NCBI GenBank assembly: GCA_001028025.1
Contig: LDAQ01000019.1
Span: 1 to 64,000, forward strand
Direction: 5' to 3'
Length of the DNA: 64,000 nucleotides
Source: Faecalicatena fissicatena
Lineage (GTDB): Bacteria > Bacillota > Clostridia > Lachnospirales > Lachnospiraceae
The notes below the pieces were generated by a model. That model was given only the letters and a program-made list of their open reading frames with translations. It ran no database searches and had not been told where the DNA came from. The position numbers were made by a program, and so were the translations under genes. Shown in pieces: positions 33,145 through 41,776 of this stretch. How positions within the stretch are numbered: position 1 is the stretch's first letter; each line of letters starts with the position of its first letter.

Positions 33145-34047
33145 ATGAGAAGAGGGTGGAAGATATTCTGGATCGTATGTGCGTCAATCGCTGGAATCGG
33201 ACTGGTGTTGTGTGTTACCGGCGCCGGAATGGGAGCGACTCTTTCTGGAATCGGAGAGGTATATGCCGCAGACCACTGGTATCTCTGGGATGACTGGCAT
33301 ACTAGGAATGATTCCGGATATGAATATAATGATATTGAAGATCTGGATAAAATAGCGGCTGCAGAAGAGAATTATACCCAGGGAAGTGATGAGTATGTTT
33401 CTAATTTTAAAGAAATACAGTCAATCGATATAGAAGCAACCTACGTGGAGATTGACATCAGAACCTACAACGGGGATTCCGTAACAGTTGATACAAGCCA
33501 ACTGAACAGCCGTTTGAGAGACGATCTTGAATTTGGTGTAGAGGACCATGAGCTCTGGATAGATACAGGAGATCACAGTATATGGAAACAGATTGGAAGA
33601 CACGATTCCGGATCTATTGTGATTCAGATTCCGGAAAATACCGGTCTTACAGAGGCATCATTTGATATCGGAGCAGGCCTGCTGAAGATAGAAAACATTA
33701 AGGCAGGAGAATTGGATATCAATGTAGGAGCAGGCCAGGCCGTGATAAAAGATTTTGAAGCGGGTGACCTGGATGTGGAATGCGGAGCCGGCCAGGCAAC
33801 ACTTCGCGGAAAAGTAAATGAGTCTGCGGATATTCACTGTGGAGTAGGTGAACTCAAAATGTCTCTGAGTGGAAATCAGGATAATTACGACTATGAACTG
33901 AAATGTGGAATCGGCGAACTCACAGTAGGAGACTACAGTTACGCTGGTCTTGGAAGTGAACGTAACCTGGATAATGGAACTGGAAGATTAATGAAGATTG
34001 ACTGCGGAATCGGAAGAGTCGAGGTTAAATTCAACGGCGAATCTTAA
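33145..34047 (+). CDS. DUF4097 putative adhesin/envelope protein
   Basis: A 300-residue protein with an N-terminal anchor or signal (about 5-32) and an extracytoplasmic beta-rich domain. Short repeats of about 20 residues alternate, for example ASFDIGAGLLKIENIKAG, ELDINVGAGQAVIKDF and DLDVECGAGQATLRG, forming the parallel beta-helix-like fold of DUF4097. Such proteins are common next to PadR/DUF1700 and PspC genes in Firmicutes and are linked to envelope stress. The ligand is unknown. It is the third gene of the operon. Confidence 0.85.
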   Translation: MRRGWKIFWIVCASIAGIGLVLCVTGAGMGATLSGIGEVYAADHWYLWDDWHTRNDSGYEYNDIEDLDKIAAAEENYTQGSDEYVSNFKEIQSIDIEATYVEIDIRTYNGDSVTVDTSQLNSRLRDDLEFGVEDHELWIDTGDHSIWKQIGRHDSGSIVIQIPENTGLTEASFDIGAGLLKIENIKAGELDINVGAGQAVIKDFEAGDLDVECGAGQATLRGKVNESADIHCGVGELKMSLSGNQDNYDYELKCGIGELTVGDYSYAGLGSERNLDNGTGRLMKIDCGIGRVEVKFNGES

Positions 34048-34118
34048 AATCTGGTGAAACCCGCGGCCTGCATGCCGGAAACTGGTAATAGAATAAAGAA
34101 AAATTAGGAGGAATCATT

Positions 34119-34304
34119 ATGGCACAGAAAAAATTATACCGTTCAAGAAGCAACCGTATGATCTGCGGAGTCTGCGGAGGAGTCGGAGAATACTTTAATA
34201 TAGACGCAACTCTGGTACGCCTTCTTTTAGTACTTTTAGGCTGCACGGGCAGCGGGATTGTGGCATACTTCATAGCTGCAATCATAATTCCTGACGAGCA
34301 GTAA
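34119..34304 (+). CDS. PspC domain protein
   Basis: A 61-residue protein consisting of one PspC domain: a basic N-terminus KKLYRSRSNRMICGVCGGVGEYF, broken by the typical CGVCGGVGEY turn, then DATLVRLLLVLL and a second hydrophobic stretch GIVAYFIAAIIIP. PspC proteins sense or counter membrane stress. AGGAGG precedes the ATG. It is the fourth and last gene of the PadR operon, followed by a terminator. Confidence 0.92.
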   Translation: MAQKKLYRSRSNRMICGVCGGVGEYFNIDATLVRLLLVLLGCTGSGIVAYFIAAIIIPDEQ

Positions 34305-34365
34305 AGATATAAAGAGGTTGTCTTTGGACAGATGACTCTGGAATGGACCGGATAAGAGGAAAGAG

Positions 34366-34422
34366 AAACAGGCCATGTGTGATAAGGTTTAAAATAAACC
34401 ATATCATGTGTGGTCTGTTTTT
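34366..34422 (+). terminator. Terminator of the PadR operon
   Basis: A long stem from AAACAG (34366-34371) to CTGTTTTT, with inner pairing GATAAGGTTTA against TAAACCATATC around an AAA loop and an internal mismatch region. It ends in a T-run at 34418-34422. The rest of the gap up to 34512 shows no gene. Confidence 0.75.
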
Positions 34423-34512
34423 GTGATACAGCAAAATCTACTGGAAATCTCTATAGAAAACATCAGAAGGATGCGTGCTTTGTTTTGTAGTAAACTTTCT
34501 ACATAAACGATC

Positions 34513-34554
34513 TGTGAATTCTACATGTGAATTCCACGGAGCTGTGTATATACT
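34513..34554 (+). promoter_or_regulatory. Promoter of the GH42 operon with TGTGAA direct repeats
   Basis: TGTGAA occurs at 34513-34518 and 34526-34531 (13-bp period); the second copy lies in the -35 position, 17 bp before TATACT (34549-34554). TTCTACAT is also repeated 22 bp apart (34497-34504 and 34519-34526). The same TGTGAA pair lies before the binding-protein gene at 41.7 kb. Confidence 0.5.
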
Positions 34555-34632
34555 AGAATTAATATTTATATAAAAATGAAAGTATCCGGCCCAATCTCAG
34601 TGCCGGAGAAATGGCTGAGAGGAGAAAATGTT

Positions 34633-36675
34633 ATGAATAAGAAAAATATACCCCCAATATCTTTTGGAGTGGATTATTACCCCGAGCATTGGCCGAAGGA
34701 GCGCTGGGCCGAAGATATCAGACTGATGAAGGAGATGGGAATCCAGGCGGTGCGCATGGGAGAGTTTGCATGGAGCCGTTTTGAGCCGGAACCCGGAGTA
34801 TATGAATTCAGATGGCTGGATGAAATCATAGATATGCTGAAAAACGCAGGAATCTATACTATATTGGGCACCCCCACCGCCGCACCGCCGGCCTGGCTGA
34901 TTATGGAGGACCAGGAAATACTTCCCATGGACTCCCATGGGGAGCGCAAGGGATTTGGTGGACGCCACCATGACTGTATGAGCAACCATCACTACCGGAG
35001 CGCGATCAGGATACTCGTGGAAAAAATGGCGGGGCATTACGCCGGTGAGCCGTGGGTGATCGGCTGGCAGATCGATAATGAGCTTGGCAACAGCCATGAG
35101 GATCTGTGTATGTGCCCGAGCTGTGAGAGAAGTTTCCAGCGCTGGCTGAAAGAAAAATACCATACTGTTTCAAATCTGAATGCCGCATGGGGAACCGTGT
35201 TCTGGAGTCAGGAATACAATGATTTTTCGCAGATCCCCGCGCCAAGAACGGTGCCGACTATGCACAGTCCTTCCCTGGAGCTGGACTGGAAACGATTTAC
35301 ATCCGACCTGGTGAACGATTTTCTGAAGATGCAGGCAGATATTATCCGGGGAATTTCTCCTGATAAGCTGATTACACATAATCTGATGGGATTTTACGAT
35401 AAAACCGATTATTTCGAAATGGCACAAAACCTGGATGTTGCGGGCAATGACCAGTATCCCACGGGATATTATTTTGAACAGCCGGGACAGCCTGCATGGG
35501 AAGTGGCGGCCTGCTATGATTTTATCCGAAGCGTCAAAAAACAGCCCTTCTGGATGCTGGAAATGCAGGCCGGGGCTACGGGAGGCAAACTGATCGGCAG
35601 AACGCCCAGACCGGGGCAGCTGAATCTCTGGACCTCGCAGAGCGTGGCGCATGGGGCGGATGCAATTGTTTATTTCAGGTGGAGGAACTGTCTTTACGGA
35701 ACCGAACAATACTGGCATGGGATTCTCCCGCATAGAGGAATCCCCGGAAGGACTTACCGGGAACTTCAGGAAACTATCCGCACCCTGAAACCGGTCATGG
35801 AAGAAATGAAGGGCAGCATGCCGGTGAAACAGGCGGCTGTGCTCTTTTCCTATGAACAGGACTGGGCGCTCCAGGTACAGCCCCATCACCCGGACTATTC
35901 ATATCTATACCAGGTACAGCAGTTTTACAGGTGGTGTTATGAGGCCGGAATTGCAGTTGATTTCCTCCGGGACGGCGAGCCCATGGAAATGTATCCACTG
36001 GTATTTGCGCCATTGCAGTTCCTCTCCTCAAAGGAACAGGCGGGCAGGCTGGAGCGCTATGTGGAATCCGGCGGGAATCTGGTCATGTCAGTGCGTTCGG
36101 GCGTGAAGGACCAAAATAATGCGTGCCTTCCGGATGTGCTGCCGGGACCATTCAAAAAGGTTCTGGGCATCACGATTCCAGAGTACGACTGTATGTGGGC
36201 AGAAGAGGCCGGGCTGGTAAAAGCAGACCAGGCGGATTATGAAAAGGAAGACGGGAAAGGAATGGAAAAGGCTCCGATTGGAAAAGGCACGATCTGGTGC
36301 GACTGTATCTGCCCGGATGGCGCAGAACCGGTTCTAATGTACGAAACAGGGATGTACAAAGGAAAGGCAGCAGCCACCGTTCATACATATGGCAGGGGGA
36401 AGGCCTGGTATATTGGCTGTGTGCCCGATGAGAAGGCCGGACAGTGGATGATGAAGCGGATCTGCCGGGAATGTGGTTTTACTCCCCAAAAGAACTGGGG
36501 CGGGCCGGTTGAATATGCGGTAAGGCAAAATGAGGAGGAAGCAGTTTTATTTGTCATGAATCATTCCGCCCAGGAACAGACCGCGGATATACCAGCGGAA
36601 TGGGGGACACAGGGACAGTATCGTATGGCCCCCTATGAAGTAAAAATATGGAAAAGGAAGAGGGAAAATGAGTAA
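34633..36675 (+). CDS. GH42 beta-galactosidase
   Basis: A cytoplasmic retaining beta-galactosidase (or alpha-L-arabinopyranosidase) of 680 residues. The TIM barrel carries the acid/base Glu150 in GWQIDNELGN and the nucleophile Glu310 in WMLEMQAGA. The structural zinc site is seen as HDCMSNHH and CMCPSC. A trimerisation domain (about 380-590) and a small beta domain follow. ATG 34633 is chosen because AGAGGAG lies 8 nt upstream; ATG 34576 has no such site. With no signal peptide it acts on imported oligosaccharides. It overlaps the next gene by 8 nt. The promoter shares TGTGAA repeats with the transporter operon at 41.7 kb. Confidence 0.93.
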   Translation: MNKKNIPPISFGVDYYPEHWPKERWAEDIRLMKEMGIQAVRMGEFAWSRFEPEPGVYEFRWLDEIIDMLKNAGIYTILGTPTAAPPAWLIMEDQEILPMDSHGERKGFGGRHHDCMSNHHYRSAIRILVEKMAGHYAGEPWVIGWQIDNELGNSHEDLCMCPSCERSFQRWLKEKYHTVSNLNAAWGTVFWSQEYNDFSQIPAPRTVPTMHSPSLELDWKRFTSDLVNDFLKMQADIIRGISPDKLITHNLMGFYDKTDYFEMAQNLDVAGNDQYPTGYYFEQPGQPAWEVAACYDFIRSVKKQPFWMLEMQAGATGGKLIGRTPRPGQLNLWTSQSVAHGADAIVYFRWRNCLYGTEQYWHGILPHRGIPGRTYRELQETIRTLKPVMEEMKGSMPVKQAAVLFSYEQDWALQVQPHHPDYSYLYQVQQFYRWCYEAGIAVDFLRDGEPMEMYPLVFAPLQFLSSKEQAGRLERYVESGGNLVMSVRSGVKDQNNACLPDVLPGPFKKVLGITIPEYDCMWAEEAGLVKADQADYEKEDGKGMEKAPIGKGTIWCDCICPDGAEPVLMYETGMYKGKAAATVHTYGRGKAWYIGCVPDEKAGQWMMKRICRECGFTPQKNWGGPVEYAVRQNEEEAVLFVMNHSAQEQTADIPAEWGTQGQYRMAPYEVKIWKRKRENE

Positions 36676-39256
36676 AAACAGGCTGGAGCAGGTATTGCAT
36701 GGGGAAGAAGGAAACACAATTTATCCGTTTTTCTGGATGCATGGAGAGAAACACGAGATTTTAAAGGAAGAACTGGATAAAATCTATGACTGCCAGATAC
36801 GCGGCATCTGTATCGAAGCCAGGCCTCATCCAGACTTCGGAGGCCCGTCCTGGTGGGAGGATATGGATTTTATCATGGAATATGCAAAAGGACATGACAT
36901 GAAGGTATGGCTTCTGGATGACGACCATTTTCCCACGGGACATGCAAACGGTGCATTCGAAGACGGACAGAACGAACTGGCGAATCTGTTTCTTACCTGC
37001 TGGTCCACGGATGTTTTAGGCCCGGCCGGTCAGGCTTCACTTCCCGTGGGAGCGGTGGTGAAAGAGGGGGAGGAGCTGATCGGGGCGGTGCTGGTGCCCC
37101 GAACGGACCCTGGAAGCACGGAACTGAATCTGGCCGGATGCCTTGACGTGACAGATAAGATTACGGACGGATGGCTTAGGATTGATGTGCCAAAAGGACT
37201 TTACCGGGTAATTTTATTCTATACAACCCACGAAGGGGACGGAAAACTGGATTATTTTAATATTCTGGATTCGACATCCGTAAGAGTCCTTATAGAGCAG
37301 GTATATGAGCCGCATTACCGGCATTATGGGCAGGAGTTTGGAAAGACTTTTGAAGGATTCTTTTCGGATGAACCGGAATTCGGCAATCTCCCGGGGTATG
37401 ACTTTCAGGCAAGACTTGGAGAGAGGATGAAATTCATTCCGTGGAGCCGGGAGCTTTCGGAGAAGCTTCAGAAAATATGGGGCGGGGATTTTGTCGAAAA
37501 TCTTCCTGCTCTCTGGTATCTGTGCGGTGAGAGGACAGATATCATACGGTATGAGTATATGGATGCAGTTACAAAACAGTTAAAAACATCCTTTTCAGAC
37601 CAGATTCATGCCTGGTGCAGTGAGAGGGGTGTCCTGCATGTGGGGCACATCATAGAGGATGATAATTCCCATGGGCGTCTGGGGTGCAGTACCGGACATT
37701 ACTTCAGGACCATGTCTTCTTTTGATATGGCGGGAATTGATGTCGTGCTGCTGCAGGTGATGCCTGGGATGGATCAGGAAACCCATCAGTGGGTGGCCTC
37801 CGACCGGGACGGGGAGTTCTTCCATTACGGGCTTGGAAAGCTGGGAAGTTCTATGGCGCATATTAATCCTCTTCATAAAGGCAGGGCAATGTGTGAGATC
37901 TTTGGCGCATACGGCTGGCAGGAGGGGGTATCCCTGATGAAATGGCTGGCAGATCATATGCTGGTCCGGGGGATTAACTATTTTGTACCTCATGCATTTT
38001 CACCGGAAAAATACCCGGATCCGGACTGCCCCCCGCATTTCTATGCGAGCGGAAAACATATGCAGTATCCGTATTTTCAGAAACTGATGGGATATATTAA
38101 CCGTATGGGACATCTGCTAAGTGCAGGACATTATCCCGCGCGTACGGCGGTTCTGTATCATGCAGACGCAGAATGGACCGGGCAGGAAGCGCAGCTGTTT
38201 CAGAAACCGCTGCGGAGTCTGATGGAGCATCAGATTGATGCGGACGTAATACCATGCGATGTATTTTCTGAGGCAGGAGGATATGGGACGGAATATGGGA
38301 AAACACTGAAAGTCGGTTCCCAGGAATATGAATGCCTGGTGATCCCGGCCTTGAGTTTTCTGCCCGAAGAGACGTTAAAGGGACTGGAAAAATGGATGCA
38401 TCTGGGCGGGAAAGTGCTGTGTATTGACCGGATGCCTGCAGCGGATGAAGCATTCACAAGCCAGGCGGAGAAAATTTCTCTGGCAGAGCTTCCTAAAAGA
38501 ATTCTGGAATTGACCCATCCCCTTTTAAATGTACAGGGCGGAGACGGGAAGCTTAGAACGTATACTTATGAAAATGATTACGGGACAGCTGTATTCTGCT
38601 TTAATGAAGATGTGGTAAAAAGACAGGATTTTACAGTTTGCTGGAATAAAGATGAGCCGGTTTGTGTGGTACGGTATGATGGACTTGAAAATAAATGTTA
38701 TGGGTACGGTCAGAATGCAGAGGATAAAATCTCCGTAAGTCTGGAGCCTGGAGAATCAACAGTCTGTCTTTTCCTGCAGGAAAACATTGCAGCAGATACT
38801 CCGGCGTTATGGGAAGAAGTGAAAAAAATAAATGGGTCATGGGAAATCTATGCAGCAGACAGCAGGGGGAGAGAACCGGTCCTGATAAAAAAAGGCGATA
38901 CAAAGGTGCTTGCAGATCTGAATCCATGGCTGGCGGCTAACAAGTTTAACGGGCAGATCATCTATCGCACCGCTATATCCTCAGAGATGGCCATGCACAG
39001 TAAAATAACGATACCTCAGCCGGTGGATGTATGTGAGATCCGGCTCAATGGACAAACGGTGGAAAAGCTGATCGGTCCCCCCTATGCGGCGGAAATCGAC
39101 CTTGCAGAAGGGGAAAATGTCCTGGAACTCCATTTTCCGGTTACTCCGGTTTATGAAAGTGGGGATGCGTGGTCCGCTTTGACAATGCTGAAACCATTTG
39201 GACTGCAGGAAGAACCGGTTCTGTCTGTAAAAAGGCGAGAAAGGAAGGCGCTATGA
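36668..39256 (+). CDS. Putative glycoside hydrolase, GH106-like, family not assigned
   Basis: An 862-residue protein without signal peptide. The N-terminal TIM-barrel-like region starts PFFWMHGEKHEILKEELDKI and continues with ICIEARPHPDFGGPSWW, KVWLLDDDHFPTGHANG and FFSDEPEFGN, where acidic residues stand at barrel-strand ends. A middle domain resembles a glutamine-amidotransferase-like fold (YECLVIPALSFLPEETLKGLEKW). The C-terminus is a GH2-type jelly roll (VCEIRLNGQTVEKLIGPPY). The overall plan resembles large GH106 alpha-L-rhamnosidases, but I cannot assign a family or substrate. It lies between GH42 and GH95 genes with overlapping ends, so it probably works on the same oligosaccharide. 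Confidence 0.6.
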   Translation: MSKNRLEQVLHGEEGNTIYPFFWMHGEKHEILKEELDKIYDCQIRGICIEARPHPDFGGPSWWEDMDFIMEYAKGHDMKVWLLDDDHFPTGHANGAFEDGQNELANLFLTCWSTDVLGPAGQASLPVGAVVKEGEELIGAVLVPRTDPGSTELNLAGCLDVTDKITDGWLRIDVPKGLYRVILFYTTHEGDGKLDYFNILDSTSVRVLIEQVYEPHYRHYGQEFGKTFEGFFSDEPEFGNLPGYDFQARLGERMKFIPWSRELSEKLQKIWGGDFVENLPALWYLCGERTDIIRYEYMDAVTKQLKTSFSDQIHAWCSERGVLHVGHIIEDDNSHGRLGCSTGHYFRTMSSFDMAGIDVVLLQVMPGMDQETHQWVASDRDGEFFHYGLGKLGSSMAHINPLHKGRAMCEIFGAYGWQEGVSLMKWLADHMLVRGINYFVPHAFSPEKYPDPDCPPHFYASGKHMQYPYFQKLMGYINRMGHLLSAGHYPARTAVLYHADAEWTGQEAQLFQKPLRSLMEHQIDADVIPCDVFSEAGGYGTEYGKTLKVGSQEYECLVIPALSFLPEETLKGLEKWMHLGGKVLCIDRMPAADEAFTSQAEKISLAELPKRILELTHPLLNVQGGDGKLRTYTYENDYGTAVFCFNEDVVKRQDFTVCWNKDEPVCVVRYDGLENKCYGYGQNAEDKISVSLEPGESTVCLFLQENIAADTPALWEEVKKINGSWEIYAADSRGREPVLIKKGDTKVLADLNPWLAANKFNGQIIYRTAISSEMAMHSKITIPQPVDVCEIRLNGQTVEKLIGPPYAAEIDLAEGENVLELHFPVTPVYESGDAWSALTMLKPFGLQEEPVLSVKRRERKAL

Positions 39257-41670
39257 GAAATAAAAATCAGACCTTATGGTATACGCATCCTGCAAAGGAT
39301 TTTACCCAGGCATTACCGCTCGGCAACGGACATCTTGGGGCTATGGTATATGGAGGATTTCCGCGGGAGCGCATCTCATTGAATCTGGATACTCTTTGGT
39401 CCGGTCATCCCGGGCACTGGCACGGGAAGCAGAAGATACCGCAGGGGACGATGGAGAGGGTTCGAAGCCTTATAGATGCCGGTGCGTATTGGGAGGCACA
39501 GAAACAGATACAAAAACATATGCTGGGATGCAATAACGAATCTTACCTGTCGGCAGGGAGTCTGGAGCTTCAGTTTGATACAGAGGCAGATTATGTGGGA
39601 TGTGAGAGACGTTTATCTCTGGAAGAAGCCATAACCCGGACGGACTGGGAATTAAAAGGGCAGAAGGTGAGAGAAGACGTTTTTGTCTCAGCAGTTCAAA
39701 ATGGAATGTATATCAGGATTTTTACAGAAGGAGCTCCCGTTTCTGTTGCAATCTCCCTGCATACCCAATTAAGGGTGCTTCAAAGTGCAGCGGAAGCAGA
39801 CGGACTGCTGCTCGTGGCGCAGGCTCCTTCCCATGTAGAGCCGAACTATGTGCCGAGCAGGGAGCCGATTCAATATGATGAGGAAAAGCCGGGGATGATA
39901 TATGGACTGTTTCTCGGGATAAATGAGTGTGATGGGGGAATAAAGAGGACAGAAGAAGGAATCTGTGTGGAAAACTTTACCTGCCTGACATTGTTTTTAT
40001 CCGGAGAAACAGAGTACGAGGGTTATGGAAAACCTTTAAACGGACAGGAGGAACCCATTATCCGGTATTTAAGAGAGAGGGGGCATCGGGCAAAGCTCAA
40101 ATCCTGGGAAGAGAATTTTCAGGCGCATCTAAGAGAGCATCAGAGACTCTATCTGCGGACTGTTTTAGAACTGGAGGGAGGGGAAGAAGAGGAACAAAGG
40201 CCAACGGATGAGCGCCTGGAGATGGTGAGAAGCGGAAAGGAAGATCCGGGACTTTCTGCGCTGTTATTCCATTATGGAAGATATCTGATACTTGCTTCTT
40301 CCAGGCCGCTGGACGATCTGGTGCAGCCCGCCACCCTGCAGGGGATCTGGTGCGAGGATGTGCGGTCTGTGTGGAGCAGCAACTGGACGGTGAATATCAA
40401 CACCCAGATGAACTACTGGATCTGCGGACCCGGAAATCTGCCGGAGTGTGAGATCCCACTGATCCGGATGGTAAAAGAACTTTCGGATGCAGGTCGGGAA
40501 GCGGCGGCAAATCTGAACTGCCGGGGCTTTGTGGTCCACCATAACGTGGATCTGTGGCGGCAGTGCATTCCGGCACTTGGAGAAGTGAAATGGGCTTACT
40601 GGCCGATGGGCGGTCTTTGGCTTACAACCCATCTGTACCGGCATTATCTCTATACCGGGGATAAAGAATATCTGGAGAAGATCTATCCTGTATTTCAGGA
40701 ATGTACAGCATTTATTTTAGATTATTTATATCATGACGGAAGCGCTTATCAGACGTGTCCGTCCACTTCTCCGGAGAACACGTTCTATGATGAACAGGAA
40801 AGAGAATGTGCCGCCTGTGTTTCTCCCACGATGGACATTGCGCTGATTCGGGAAGTTCTTTGTAAGCTGCTGGAAATCGATGAGATCTTACGGGGAACAC
40901 GGCCTGAAAGCGGGCAGTGCAGAGAAGCCAGGCGTGTGCTGAATGAACTTCCTGCGTTTCAGACCGGCAGCAGAGGGCAGTTATCGGAGTGGCGGGAAGA
41001 ATACCGGGAAGCAGATCCGGGGCACCGGCATTTTGCACATTTGATTGGCTTTCATCCGTTCAGCCAGATAAATGGGGAAGAAACACCCGAACTTGTAGAA
41101 GCCGTAAAGAAGAGCCTGGGAATCAGACTGGAAGGAAGAAAACAGTATATAGGGTGGAATTGCGCCTGGCTGATTAATTTTTCGGCAAGGCTTGGAGATA
41201 CAGAGCAGGCATGGGAATATGTGCAGCAGATGCTCAAGTTCTCGGTGTATGATAATTTATTTGATCTGCATCCGCCTCTGGGCGAAAATGAAGGGGAGCG
41301 CGAAATCTTCCAGATTGACGGAAACCTGGGAGCCGCAGCGGGAATGGCGGAATTCCTTCTCCAATATCTCAGGGGAAAGATTCATCTCTTGCCGGCCCTG
41401 CCTAAAGCATGGAAAAGCGGGCGGGCAGAAGGAATCGCTGCACCGGGGCAGATGGAATTGTCCATGAGCTGGAAAGACGGAGTCCTTACGGAAGGATGTC
41501 TGCGTGCCCGAAAAGACGGCCGGGCGGTTATTGTATGTTCCGTTCCTTTTTCACTCGGCGGTAAGGGCGGCGTTCCTCTTAAGCGTGCAGTGCGGACGCA
41601 ATGGGGCTGGGAGGCCGGGATTGACATCAGGGCAGGCGCGGAATATGACATTATACGGGAGGATATTTGA
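39253..41670 (+). CDS. GH95 alpha-L-fucosidase / alpha-L-galactosidase
   Basis: A cytoplasmic inverting glycosidase of 805 residues, the normal GH95 length. An N-terminal beta domain (LPLGNGHLGAMVYGG, NLDTLWSG) and helical linker precede the (alpha/alpha)6 barrel. Residues corresponding to the catalytic set of the Bifidobacterium enzyme are visible: the two Asn in NINTQMNYW, the acid Glu in CPSTSPENTF, and Asp in FQIDGNLGAAAGM. GH95 includes 1,2-alpha-L-fucosidases and alpha-L-galactosidases. ATG 39253 overlaps the preceding stop (ATGA) and has AAGGAAGG upstream. Last gene of the three-enzyme unit. Confidence 0.93.
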   Translation: MRNKNQTLWYTHPAKDFTQALPLGNGHLGAMVYGGFPRERISLNLDTLWSGHPGHWHGKQKIPQGTMERVRSLIDAGAYWEAQKQIQKHMLGCNNESYLSAGSLELQFDTEADYVGCERRLSLEEAITRTDWELKGQKVREDVFVSAVQNGMYIRIFTEGAPVSVAISLHTQLRVLQSAAEADGLLLVAQAPSHVEPNYVPSREPIQYDEEKPGMIYGLFLGINECDGGIKRTEEGICVENFTCLTLFLSGETEYEGYGKPLNGQEEPIIRYLRERGHRAKLKSWEENFQAHLREHQRLYLRTVLELEGGEEEEQRPTDERLEMVRSGKEDPGLSALLFHYGRYLILASSRPLDDLVQPATLQGIWCEDVRSVWSSNWTVNINTQMNYWICGPGNLPECEIPLIRMVKELSDAGREAAANLNCRGFVVHHNVDLWRQCIPALGEVKWAYWPMGGLWLTTHLYRHYLYTGDKEYLEKIYPVFQECTAFILDYLYHDGSAYQTCPSTSPENTFYDEQERECAACVSPTMDIALIREVLCKLLEIDEILRGTRPESGQCREARRVLNELPAFQTGSRGQLSEWREEYREADPGHRHFAHLIGFHPFSQINGEETPELVEAVKKSLGIRLEGRKQYIGWNCAWLINFSARLGDTEQAWEYVQQMLKFSVYDNLFDLHPPLGENEGEREIFQIDGNLGAAAGMAEFLLQYLRGKIHLLPALPKAWKSGRAEGIAAPGQMELSMSWKDGVLTEGCLRARKDGRAVIVCSVPFSLGGKGGVPLKRAVRTQWGWEAGIDIRAGAEYDIIREDI

Positions 41671-41687
41671 AAAGTCCAAGTTGTTTC

Positions 41688-41729
41688 TGTGAAAAGTGCA
41701 TGTGAAAGAGAAAACAATTCTATTATAAT
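41688..41729 (+). promoter_or_regulatory. Promoter of the locus 2 transporter operon with TGTGAA repeats
   Basis: TGTGAA at 41688-41693 and 41701-41706 (13-bp period); the second lies 17 bp before TATAAT (41724-41729). No normal -35 box is seen, which suggests activator dependence. Layout is the same as before the GH42 operon. Confidence 0.5.
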
Positions 41730-41776
41730 CAAATCATCAGTAAAGGAAAGGTTACAGGAAAAGAAAGGAGAAGTAT

